From Prolixibacteraceae bacterium (GTDB lineage Bacteria; Bacteroidota; Bacteroidia; Bacteroidales; Prolixibacteraceae): a stretch of 29,205 nt of DNA. The DNA lies in the NCBI GenBank assembly GCA_016788685.1, contig JAEUSS010000226.1:1-29205 (forward strand), given 5' to 3'. Shown here piece after piece: positions 14,318 through 22,544 of this stretch (positions are counted from its first letter, which is position 1; every line of letters starts with the position of its first letter). The translations under genes and the position numbers were made by a program. Below the pieces are notes generated by a model, which was given only the letters and a program-made list of their open reading frames with translations, searched no databases and was not told the origin of the DNA.

Positions 14318-17017
14318 TTAAGGTTTGCTGCACGAAGCTTTCGGGTCAACTGCTTTGGGATTTGATCCGATAGCCGAAATCACTTTCAGCAATTGTTCGC
14401 CCATCCCGATTTTATAGCCTGAAGAGTACAGATACACATCTCCGGAAGCGTCACAGAACAATACCAAAGGCAACTTGTCTTTCAGTCCGGTGCCGTAAAT
14501 AGCCGAGATTGCATTTAGTATCTGGTCATTCGGATCAATTCCGCTTTCGATTTTCGCCGGCAACTGATAAGTCTTCAGCACGCCTGCCTGGCCGGCCTTT
14601 TCGGCGGGCATGGCAAACACAAACTGACCGCCCCACTTGTTGAAATGATCAACATACGGGCCCAGGTCGTTCAGGATATGTTTCGAAGGTTCTTTATCCG
14701 GATCGAGCACTACCAGAACCGCGTATTTACCACCCACCACCGACGATAGGCTCACCGTTTGTCCATCGCTGGTCTTTTGCAGGTTCAGCGCATTAAAATC
14801 CAACTTTCCTGAAGGTTTCAGTTCGCCCGACTGTTTGCGCAGTTCTACCGGAACCGTAACTGTTTTGCCTTTTTCAACGGTAAAGAATGTCATACTGCTG
14901 AGTACCGTTCCGTCCTCCATGCGGTTTCCCGTAACCAAGGCATACTGCCCCACCTCCAGTTCAATCGGTTTGGCACTGTTGGTCAGACTGCCTCCCTCCG
15001 GAAATTCGAGTGTACGGTAAAAACCGTCTTTCAGGAATCCAATGGTATAGTGCAGGTAATATTGCGGCGTAACCGGATTGTTCTTTTCCGTCAGTTTAAG
15101 GAATCCTTTTTCAGGCTGGGCAATCACTTCAGGATCGAAACCTGCCCGCAGCCACTGACCATTCTGGTTATACTCCGGAATTTGTGTTTCAGGATTTAAA
15201 CGGGCAGGAATACCAAACGTGCGGCAGGCAGCCACGAAGAAAATGTCGCGCGACAGCGGATCGGCCACACGCAGATTGTACACGCCAACCGGGGTGAGCG
15301 GTGCCCGTGAGTGTTTGTTGGCCACCGTGTTTACGCTGATGTTTTCACGAATCCAGTTGGTGAGAACCGAAATGTCGTTCCGGGCCGATTGAGCCATTTC
15401 TGCGCCAAACGACGTTGCCAGAAAACTGCGCCACGCACTCAGATTTTCGAGAGCAATACGTGGTCCAAGCACATATTTGGTAAACAATTCTTTCGACGGA
15501 ACCAACTTTTGTGTCTCTGACTGAGCGGTCTGTACCAAGTGATCGGTCAGAATGGCTTCCGGGGCATCGCTGTAATCTTTATCGGCAAGCTGAATAGCCA
15601 GCTCAAGAACAGTACTTCGGTTTGCAGGTGCATTTTTTTCGAGATAAGCCGAAATCTGGTCCCAATTGCCGTAGCTCAGTTTGATGAAGCGGTAAATGGT
15701 GTCGAACGGAAGCTGGGTTTTGGCCGCAAACTCCTTCACCCAAACCGAATCCCTGAAGGTTGCCATCGTGGCATTCCGGATAGAATCTTCTTTGGCCAGG
15801 CGAATGTCGTTGGCTTTCTTGGCTTCGGGAGTAACCGAACTTTCGACTTTGGCTGCATGCGGCGGAACCAGATCAAAGGATTCTCCCGCTTTAGCCGGCG
15901 TCAGCTGATTCAGGACCAGTTCCAGGGTGTCTGTTTCAGGAACCGAAAGTTTTTGGTAGCCGAATCTGCCGTCTTTGGCAGCCCAGATAATAAGGTCGCC
16001 CATGCCAGTGTTGAGGCTTGTAAAACCTGCGGTGTTTGTAAATCCGGCGGCAATCGGATAATATTCGGCATAGTTATACAACTGGTATTCTACTTTAGCG
16101 CTGTCGGCAGGTGTTCCGTCTTCATTTTTCACCAAAATGGTTATTTGTTTGGTAGCAGCGTAATTCGAAGTCAGGTTCAGTTCCGAAAAACGGTCTTCGG
16201 CAATCACCACATCTTCATTACCCATGTAACGTCCGTAAGCGCGGGTGTGAACCAGCATGGTGCGGCGCGACGGTTCGCTGAACCAGCCCATGTCCAGGTC
16301 AACATCGGGTTCGCAGGCTCCGAGGTAGTGCCATTTTCCGTCGATCCATACTTCCACCCAGGCGTGGTTGTCGTCTGAATGTGCCCAGCGCGGCGTGTAG
16401 ACCTGACGGGCAGGAATTCCGGCGGTACGCATAGCAGTTACAGTGAACGTTGATTCCTCGCCGCAACGTCCGAACGTTTTTTTTACGGTGCTGAGCGGCG
16501 CGCTGGTGCGCGAATCGGTTCCGCGGTAATTCACTTTTTCGTGGCACCAATGATTTATTTCCAGAGCGGCCTGCTTCATGTCCATGCCTTTCACGCGTTG
16601 GGTGATTTCGTTGTACATCACTTCGCGGAAGTTGTCGAGGTTTTCGTTGTTTACGCGCAAAGGCAGCACAAAATGCAGGAATTCCTCTTCCGGAATCGTT
16701 TTCCCCCAAGGCATTTCAGCGCGGGCTTTCAGACTGTACTGCACGTTTTTCAAGAAAAACGCGGGCTGGTAGTCAGCCAGGTCGCTCAACGGAGCATAGG
16801 CATAGATGAACTCGAGTGCCTGTTTTTCTTCCGGAGAAAGTTGTTGGTCGAAAATTGTCCAGATCGGAACCTGGCTTTTAGCGGTCAGTTCCTTCTGAAT
16901 GCTCAGCATCCTCTGGATGTCAGTTTTTCGTTCAGGGTTTTGGATCAGTTCTTGCTTTTTTGTGCAGGCAAATGTCACAAAAACAATAAAAGTAAGAATC
17001 AATAATTTGTAAGTCAT
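14318..17017 (-). CDS. Large lipoprotein with active-type transglutaminase-like domain, degenerate second copy and thioredoxin-like C-terminus
   Basis: An 899-residue protein with a lipoprotein signal ending in TFAC (Cys18). Residues about 145-245 are a transglutaminase-like domain with a full triad: Cys185 (FGRCGEES), His218 (DDNHAWVEVW) and Asp238 (CEPD). Residues about 290-370 look like a beta-sandwich domain. Residues about 545-635 repeat the transglutaminase pattern (RDIFFVAACRTFGIPAR aligned with ESTFTVTAMRTAGIPAR), but the Cys position is Pro587 and the His is absent, so this copy is probably inactive. The C-terminus (about 760-880) resembles a thioredoxin-like fold (KYAVLVVLDPDKEPSKHIL, LPLVLFCDASGDVYLYSSGY) without a CxxC. 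Such proteins can be proteases, amidases or cross-linkers. It is third after the GH29 and (alpha/alpha)6 GH genes on the same strand. Exact reaction unknown. Confidence 0.8.
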   Translation of the reverse strand: MTYKLLILTFIVFVTFACTKKQELIQNPERKTDIQRMLSIQKELTAKSQVPIWTIFDQQLSPEEKQALEFIYAYAPLSDLADYQPAFFLKNVQYSLKARAEMPWGKTIPEEEFLHFVLPLRVNNENLDNFREVMYNEITQRVKGMDMKQAALEINHWCHEKVNYRGTDSRTSAPLSTVKKTFGRCGEESTFTVTAMRTAGIPARQVYTPRWAHSDDNHAWVEVWIDGKWHYLGACEPDVDLDMGWFSEPSRRTMLVHTRAYGRYMGNEDVVIAEDRFSELNLTSNYAATKQITILVKNEDGTPADSAKVEYQLYNYAEYYPIAAGFTNTAGFTSLNTGMGDLIIWAAKDGRFGYQKLSVPETDTLELVLNQLTPAKAGESFDLVPPHAAKVESSVTPEAKKANDIRLAKEDSIRNATMATFRDSVWVKEFAAKTQLPFDTIYRFIKLSYGNWDQISAYLEKNAPANRSTVLELAIQLADKDYSDAPEAILTDHLVQTAQSETQKLVPSKELFTKYVLGPRIALENLSAWRSFLATSFGAEMAQSARNDISVLTNWIRENISVNTVANKHSRAPLTPVGVYNLRVADPLSRDIFFVAACRTFGIPARLNPETQIPEYNQNGQWLRAGFDPEVIAQPEKGFLKLTEKNNPVTPQYYLHYTIGFLKDGFYRTLEFPEGGSLTNSAKPIELEVGQYALVTGNRMEDGTVLSSMTFFTVEKGKTVTVPVELRKQSGELKPSGKLDFNALNLQKTSDGQTVSLSSVVGGKYAVLVVLDPDKEPSKHILNDLGPYVDHFNKWGGQFVFAMPAEKAGQAGVLKTYQLPAKIESGIDPNDQILNAISAIYGTGLKDKLPLVLFCDASGDVYLYSSGYKIGMGEQLLKVISAIGSNPKAVDPKASCSKP

Positions 17018-17099
17018 GTATGTTTCTGTTTAATACATCCTTATCCATAAAATGATCATTCGTCGGCGAAGAACAAAATGCAAAAAAATCTGTTTCAAT

Positions 17100-18398
17100 C
17101 TATTCTTTAACAGCCTCCTCCAGCATCGTAATAGCCGAATAGAGTACTCCGGCTTCGCCCCGGAAAGTGCCCGATCCCCGCGGTTTATTATCTACCGAAT
17201 ACCATTCGTAAAAGCCATTGTTGTCTTTTACGCGTTTCACCATGGGCTGAATCTGCTCATAAGCCTCCTGTAAAAATCCGTTCTTTATCAGTTCCTGAAT
17301 CATCCGGCCGCCAAACCAGGTCCAGTCGCCGCCGTTCTGGTAACTGTACTCCGGATTCATGATTTTGTTGGCAAAAAAGCCTTCGGGATAAGGGGGATAA
17401 AGCGTCAGCCCGATGGATGGCGCTCCAGCCTGCTTCACACGCTTAATCATCTCATCCAGAGATATTTTTATTTCTTCTTTGCTCAACAAACCGGCTTCAA
17501 CGGCAATGGCGGTTCCTCCAAAATAATAGATTTCATTTTCATTGAAATCGGCCGGAAACGGCGATCCCTTTTCGAGATAAATATGCGGAATAAACTTTTG
17601 TTTGGCGCTATCCCACAAATATTTACGCGAATTCTGAGCAATGCTTTCTCTGATCGGATCCCATTTGCCCTTCGTTGCCGGCAGCAACTCGGTGAGGTTA
17701 TTCAGGGCAATGATAAACATGGCATTGTCGTATATATCGATGGCCGGATGGGTATTGGCGTCCAGATCGACACCCCAGCCGTGTTCGGGTTGCACATCGC
17801 CCCAGTCTGCTGTTGTGGCACCAATGACGAGTCCGTATTGCTGATTAAAACGATGTTGCATTAAAAAATCCATAGCCCTTTCCATACGTTCGGCAACCGT
17901 CTTATCGCCCACCACGTCATTCAGAATTGAACTATCGCCGGTTAACTTGATGTATTTATACACCGCCTGTATCAAAGAACTTTCCTGATCGGTTTCCACG
18001 GAGTTTTTGTGAGCGGCGTAACGCGGTTCGAGTTTCGAATAACTGAAATCGGTTTCGCCTTCCGCAATTTTTCCGATGGGAGTAAAACCATCGATGATGT
18101 TACCGTCATCGCCCTGCATCCGGAAAAAGACCAACAAATTCTCTTTCAGTTCTTCCTTGGGAAACACCTGAGCCGCCAGTTCGATAAACGTATTGTAGTC
18201 GCGGATCCACACTTCGCGGTACCCATCTCCGGCATTAAATCCGGTTTTCATTATTTCCAGCGCTTTGCCCTTTACCAAAGGGAAATATTCGTTTTGAGCA
18301 ACCAATCCAGCGAGCTCTTTATCAGCGCCTTTTTTGACCGATGAAGAGCAAGCCATCAACATCACCAACACAAAAACAGCAACAAATTCTTTTTTCAT
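17100..18398 (-). CDS. (alpha/alpha)6-barrel glycosidase-like lipoprotein
   Basis: A 432-residue protein with a lipoprotein signal ending in LMAC (Cys17). The sequence has the helical-hairpin layout of six-hairpin glycosidases: GYREVWIRDYNTFIELA (59-75), HKNSVETDQESSLIQAVYKYIKLTGD (130-155), TADWGDVQPEHGWGVDLDANTHPAIDIYDNAMF (196-228), YQNGGDWTWFGGRMIQEL (353-370) and GTFRGEAGVLYSAI (410-423). Asp67, Asp201 and Glu415 are candidates for catalytic acids. It recalls MGH1/GH63-, GH15- and GH125-like proteins, but I cannot fix the family. It lies between the GH29 and transglutaminase genes with gaps of about 105 and 82 bp, so the three probably form a transcription unit. Being a glycosidase is likely; the linkage is unknown. 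Confidence 0.72.
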   Translation of the reverse strand: MKKEFVAVFVLVMLMACSSSVKKGADKELAGLVAQNEYFPLVKGKALEIMKTGFNAGDGYREVWIRDYNTFIELAAQVFPKEELKENLLVFFRMQGDDGNIIDGFTPIGKIAEGETDFSYSKLEPRYAAHKNSVETDQESSLIQAVYKYIKLTGDSSILNDVVGDKTVAERMERAMDFLMQHRFNQQYGLVIGATTADWGDVQPEHGWGVDLDANTHPAIDIYDNAMFIIALNNLTELLPATKGKWDPIRESIAQNSRKYLWDSAKQKFIPHIYLEKGSPFPADFNENEIYYFGGTAIAVEAGLLSKEEIKISLDEMIKRVKQAGAPSIGLTLYPPYPEGFFANKIMNPEYSYQNGGDWTWFGGRMIQELIKNGFLQEAYEQIQPMVKRVKDNNGFYEWYSVDNKPRGSGTFRGEAGVLYSAITMLEEAVKE

Positions 18399-18503
18399 TT
18401 TAATTGGGTTTAGGTTTTAAATAATGGTCTCGGATATTTCAAGAATATCTATGTTCGGTTCTCCGGAATTACCTCCCCAATGAGTCCGGTGCTTTACGGA
18501 GCG

Positions 18504-19949
18504 CTATTTTTCTACCTCACTGATCTTAAACGCAACGGCATAAGCCGAAGTTAATGTTTTGGACAAACTTTCCGGAACAAAAATTTTAAAACCTGAGCCT
18601 TCGGATTTCCATTTCAGCGAACTTCCCTTTTTACCCAGCAAACTAATCTTTGCACCTTTTTCGGGAACAAATCCGCTTACCCGGATTTCTGCCGGAAGTT
18701 TTTCATTTTCATCGAGCAGGTAAATAATATTGGCCGATCCGTCTTTACCGCGTGTAAAACGCAATTTGCCATCGTAATACGGAGCGATAGTCCGGGTGTT
18801 ATAAATAGCATCCCCGTTTATTTTCAGCCAGTCGCCGATTTCAGCTAATCTCGAATAAGCTTCATCGTACCAGGTTCCGTCGGGGCCGGGGCCGATATTC
18901 AGCAGCAGATTCCCGCCTTTAGCCACAATATCACTCAGCATGTGAATTACTTTGCGTGTTTCCATCATTTTCGCGTTAAACGAATACGACCATCCGCCAC
19001 CCAGGATCATACACGACTCCCACGGATAGGGCAACATTTTATCCGGGACCATGTTTTCCGGGGTCAGGTAATTTTGGTTTTTACCTTCAACAGTGCGGTC
19101 GACCACAATACAATCGGGTTGTTTGCCGCGTATTTTTTCAACCAGTTCATCCATCCTGATGTCCTGATTTGCCATTTTCTTTATTTTGAAACCGGGGATA
19201 CGCGGAGTTTCTCCTTTCACTTCGTTTTTTTGCACCTGTCCGCCATCGAACCACATCAAGTCGATCTTTCCGTAGTTGCTGCAAATTTCCATCACCTGGT
19301 TGTGCGTGAATTCAGTAAAATTGTTCCAGCGTTCAGGATAGGCTTCCAGGTCGTAATTGGGATTGCGGTCGAACGGGGGAAACTGCGGCCACCAGTAGTC
19401 GGGGCTGTGCCAGTCTGGTTTTGAGAAATAAGCCCCGATCCACAAACCCTCATTCCGAAAAGCATTGAATATTTCTTTGGTCACGTCAGCTTTCGGGTTA
19501 GTATGGAACGGACAATCTTTTCCGGTGATTTTGTAATCGGTATATTTAGTGTCGAACATGCAAAAACCATCGTGGTGTTTGGTGGTAAAGACAACATATT
19601 TCATCCCGGCATTTTTTGCTGCTTTAGCCCATTTCTCCGGATCAAATTTTGCAGGGTTAAATGTTTTGCCCAAATTTTCATACTGTTTTTTGTAGGCAAA
19701 ATAGTCTTTTACGGTATCAGGAACACACCAGCCTTCGTCTTCCGGACAAATTGACCAGGATTCGACAATACCCCACTGACTGTATGGCCCCCAGTGCATC
19801 AGTAGTCCAAATTTAATATCTTGCCATTCATCAATCCGTTGCTGGATTCGTGGATTGGGATCAGGAAAATAGGTTTGCTCTTCGTGTTGGGCCGATAATT
19901 TTAGCCCCGACAACACCAGAAAAAGAAAAATAAGTTTTATTGGTCTCAT
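18504..19949 (-). CDS. GH29 alpha-L-fucosidase
   Basis: A 481-residue protein with a signal peptide (ending LKLSAQ). It has GH29 landmarks in order: KFGLLMHWGPYSQWG (46-60), YVVFTTKHHDGFCMFDT (118-134), the catalytic nucleophile in IDLMWFDGGQ (Asp235) and the following region with YPWESCMILGGGWSYS, where Glu311 is a candidate acid/base. A short beta-sandwich ends the protein. GH29 enzymes hydrolyse terminal alpha-L-fucose from glycans by a retaining mechanism. No lipobox, so periplasmic. It is divergent from the GH20 hexosaminidase gene (180-bp gap) and leads a - strand set with the (alpha/alpha)6 glycosidase and transglutaminase-like genes, suggesting removal of fucose from host- or algae-type glycans. 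Confidence 0.93.
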   Translation of the reverse strand: MRPIKLIFLFLVLSGLKLSAQHEEQTYFPDPNPRIQQRIDEWQDIKFGLLMHWGPYSQWGIVESWSICPEDEGWCVPDTVKDYFAYKKQYENLGKTFNPAKFDPEKWAKAAKNAGMKYVVFTTKHHDGFCMFDTKYTDYKITGKDCPFHTNPKADVTKEIFNAFRNEGLWIGAYFSKPDWHSPDYWWPQFPPFDRNPNYDLEAYPERWNNFTEFTHNQVMEICSNYGKIDLMWFDGGQVQKNEVKGETPRIPGFKIKKMANQDIRMDELVEKIRGKQPDCIVVDRTVEGKNQNYLTPENMVPDKMLPYPWESCMILGGGWSYSFNAKMMETRKVIHMLSDIVAKGGNLLLNIGPGPDGTWYDEAYSRLAEIGDWLKINGDAIYNTRTIAPYYDGKLRFTRGKDGSANIIYLLDENEKLPAEIRVSGFVPEKGAKISLLGKKGSSLKWKSEGSGFKIFVPESLSKTLTSAYAVAFKISEVEK

Positions 19950-20082
19950 ATGCAGTCACTTTTAATAAATTTGTGCCGTATTTCAGGAAGTAAAGTTAAT
20001 ACATGAAAATCAGAAATAACAGTGTAAAAGCAAGACTTTTTAAAATATTTTACAAACATTACCTAGGTTACTATAATTTAAT

Positions 20083-20110
20083 AACAATCGGGAAAATTGT
20101 TCTATCTTGC
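20083..20110 (+). promoter_or_regulatory. Possible promoter/operator for GH20 gene
   Basis: An inverted repeat AACAAT-N7-ATTGTT (20083-20101) directly precedes TATCTTGC (20103-20110), which resembles the Bacteroidota -7 box TAnnTTTG with imperfect match, about 20 bp before the start codon. The repeat could be an operator. The match is partial, so this is tentative. Confidence 0.35.
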
Positions 20111-20129
20111 ACTTCAAAACTAAAACACA

Positions 20130-22475
20130 ATGAAACAAACTTTTACAGGAATTTTCGTTTTGCTCTGCTTCTCCGTCTTGTGGAGTTGCCAACCCGCCAA
20201 AACGTTCACTGCAGATGAAATCTCCCTGGTACCTCAGGTTCAGAAAATAACCTTGGGAGAATCTTCTTTTAAATTAAAGCAGAGCACCAGGCTTGTTGTC
20301 GAAAACATTGACCAGCAAGCCATAGCCAATCAGTTTGCCACGATGGTTGAGAAAGCAACCGGATGGAAACTTCAGGTCGCGATCGGCGCGAACGAAGGAT
20401 CAAACCAGCTGTATTTTAAAACCGAACCCATGATGGGCCCCGAAGCTTACCAGCTCGATGTACAAAAAAACCGTATCGAGATTAAAGCCGCCAAACCGGC
20501 GGGCTTCTATTATGCCATGCAAACCATTCGCCAGTTACTTCCGGCCGAGATTGAAAGTGCCCGGAAAAAAGAAACCACCGAATGGCTGATCCCGGTCGTC
20601 AGCATTTCTGACAGCCCTGCCTTTAAATGGCGTGGCTTTATGCTCGACGTTTCGCGCCACTTTTTCCCCAAAGAAGAAGTGCTACGCATGATCGACCACC
20701 TGGCACTACACAAAATCAACACCTTACACCTTCACCTGGTTGATGACCAGGGATGGAGAATCGAAATTAAGAAATATCCGAAACTCACCGAAGTTGGCGC
20801 ATGGCGTGTCGATCGTGAAGACAAACCATGGAATTCGCGCCCGAAACAGGAAGCCGGCGAAAAGGCAACTTACGGAGGCTTTTACACCCAGGAAGATATT
20901 AAAGAAATGGTGGCTTATGCCCAAAGCCATTTCATCACAATTGTTCCTGAAATTGAATTACCGGCTCACGTCACCTCTGCATTGGCCGCATATCCGCAAT
21001 ATTCCTGCACTGGCGGCCCGTTCACCGTGCTTCCCGGAGGAGTATGGCCAATTACCGATATTTATTGCGCCGGAAAAGACTCAACCTTCCTTTTCCTCGA
21101 AGATATTTTAACCGAAGTCATTGACCTTTTTCCATCCAAATACATCCACATTGGCGGCGATGAGGCCACCAAAACCGAATGGGAAAAATGCCCGGACTGC
21201 AAAAAGCGGATCAAAGCAGAAAGCTTAAAGAATGTAGAAGAACTGCAAAGCTATTTCGTCAAACGAATCGAGAAATTCATCAATTCCAAAGGGCGGATCT
21301 TACTGGGCTGGGACGAGATTCTAGAAGGAGGATTACCGGCCGAAGCTACCGTAATGAGCTGGCGGGGAAACAAAGGCGGAATTGAAGCAGCCAATCAGGG
21401 ACATGACGTGGTCATGACTCCAAACTCGGATTGTTACTTCGACTACTACCAGGGACCAATGGATCAGGAACCGCTTGCTATCGGAGGATTCCTCCCCTTA
21501 AGCAAGGTTTATAACTTTAATCCGGTTCCTGAAGAATTAAGTGCCGAAGCAGCCAAACATATTCTGGGCGGACAGGCAAACCTATGGACCGAATACATTC
21601 CTGATATCAAACATGCAGAATACATGACCTTTCCGCGCATCGCCGCTTTAGCCGAGGCCGTGTGGAGCCCGAAAGAAGTCCGCAACTGGGAAGATTTTTC
21701 GCGACGGATTCAACTGCTCATGAAACGATACGACCTGTTAAACATCAACTACTCAAAAAGCGCCTACAAGGTAACTGCCAAATCAGAGCTTAATCAGGAG
21801 AAAAAGCAACTCGCGGTGAGCCTTCAGGGCGAACTTCCCGGCATCGAGATACATTACACCATTGACGGAAGCGAACCCACTATCCAATCGCCGATTTATA
21901 CCGAGCCCGTCCTGGTCGAAAAAACTTCGACCTTAAAAGCAATCACGATTGTTGACGGGAAACCGGCTGAAAAACCGATGACACAGTCATTCGACATCAA
22001 TAAAGCGACAGCCAAACCGGTTAACTATCTGGTTCCAAACAACCAGTCGTACAACGGATCGGGAGAGATCACACTGGTAAACGGCATCCGCGGAACGACC
22101 AACCATTCCGACGGCGAATGGCAGGCCTGGGCCGGAAACAACATGGAAGTCGTAATTGATTTGCAGCAGGCTTCAGAAATTCACACCATCTCTGCGGGGG
22201 CGCTTCAAAATGCGGGAGCGTGGATTTTCTTCCCGAAAAAGGTCGAATTCTTTGTTTCTAAGGATGGTAAAACATTCCAAAAAGTGGGTGAGGCTGTAAA
22301 TGATGTTGATCCGCTTTCAGGAGACAAGTTACTGAAAGACTTTGCGGCAACGTTTACTCCGGTCACAGCTTCTTACGTGAAAATAATTGCCCGGAACCTG
22401 GGTAAAATTCCGAAAGGACACATGGGTGAAGGTAAATCAGGCTGGTTATTCATCGATGAAATTGTGGTAAACTAA
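20130..22475 (+). CDS. GH20 beta-N-acetylhexosaminidase, lipoprotein
   Basis: A 781-residue protein with a lipoprotein signal ending in LWSC (Cys20). Domains in order: GH20b (about 30-160); the GH20 TIM barrel (about 163-520) with RGFMLDVSRHFFP, HLHLVDDQGWRIEI and the catalytic pair Asp344-Glu345 in HIGGDEATKTEW; a chitobiase/hexosaminidase C-terminal-type beta domain (about 560-625, IHYTIDGSEPTIQSPIY); and an F5/8-type C-like domain (about 640-781, NMEVVIDLQQASEIHTIS, VEFFVSKDGKTFQKVG). It removes terminal GlcNAc or GalNAc by substrate-assisted catalysis. The C-terminal module probably binds sugars. It is divergent from GH29 and convergent with GH5. The pairing with a fucosidase suggests mucin, N-glycan or chitin-derived substrates. 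Confidence 0.94.
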   Translation: MKQTFTGIFVLLCFSVLWSCQPAKTFTADEISLVPQVQKITLGESSFKLKQSTRLVVENIDQQAIANQFATMVEKATGWKLQVAIGANEGSNQLYFKTEPMMGPEAYQLDVQKNRIEIKAAKPAGFYYAMQTIRQLLPAEIESARKKETTEWLIPVVSISDSPAFKWRGFMLDVSRHFFPKEEVLRMIDHLALHKINTLHLHLVDDQGWRIEIKKYPKLTEVGAWRVDREDKPWNSRPKQEAGEKATYGGFYTQEDIKEMVAYAQSHFITIVPEIELPAHVTSALAAYPQYSCTGGPFTVLPGGVWPITDIYCAGKDSTFLFLEDILTEVIDLFPSKYIHIGGDEATKTEWEKCPDCKKRIKAESLKNVEELQSYFVKRIEKFINSKGRILLGWDEILEGGLPAEATVMSWRGNKGGIEAANQGHDVVMTPNSDCYFDYYQGPMDQEPLAIGGFLPLSKVYNFNPVPEELSAEAAKHILGGQANLWTEYIPDIKHAEYMTFPRIAALAEAVWSPKEVRNWEDFSRRIQLLMKRYDLLNINYSKSAYKVTAKSELNQEKKQLAVSLQGELPGIEIHYTIDGSEPTIQSPIYTEPVLVEKTSTLKAITIVDGKPAEKPMTQSFDINKATAKPVNYLVPNNQSYNGSGEITLVNGIRGTTNHSDGEWQAWAGNNMEVVIDLQQASEIHTISAGALQNAGAWIFFPKKVEFFVSKDGKTFQKVGEAVNDVDPLSGDKLLKDFAATFTPVTASYVKIIARNLGKIPKGHMGEGKSGWLFIDEIVVN

Positions 22476-22496
22476 ACTACTCAGCCAAAAGAGAAG

Positions 22497-22532
22497 CAGG
22501 GTGCCTGGTTATTCCGGACACCCTGTTTTTTT
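22497..22532 (+). terminator. Rho-independent terminator after GH20
   Basis: CAGGGTGCCTGG (22497-22508) pairs, with one mismatch and one wobble, with CCGGACACCCTG (22514-22525) around a TTATT loop, followed by seven T (22526-22532). It ends 12 bp before the convergent GH5 stop codon. Confidence 0.88.
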
Positions 22533-22544
22533 ATGCCCGATTAT

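Noticed and set aside
15539..16378. 279-codon + strand open frame opposite the transglutaminase-like gene
   Set aside because: It is fully covered by the - strand gene with clear catalytic motifs; the translation shows no domain and atypical composition.
19966..19973. TAAATTTG, a perfect TAnnTTTG match upstream of GH20
   Set aside because: It lies about 155 bp before the GH20 start without a clear -33 element and in an AT-rich stretch where the box is expected by chance; a start-site map would decide.
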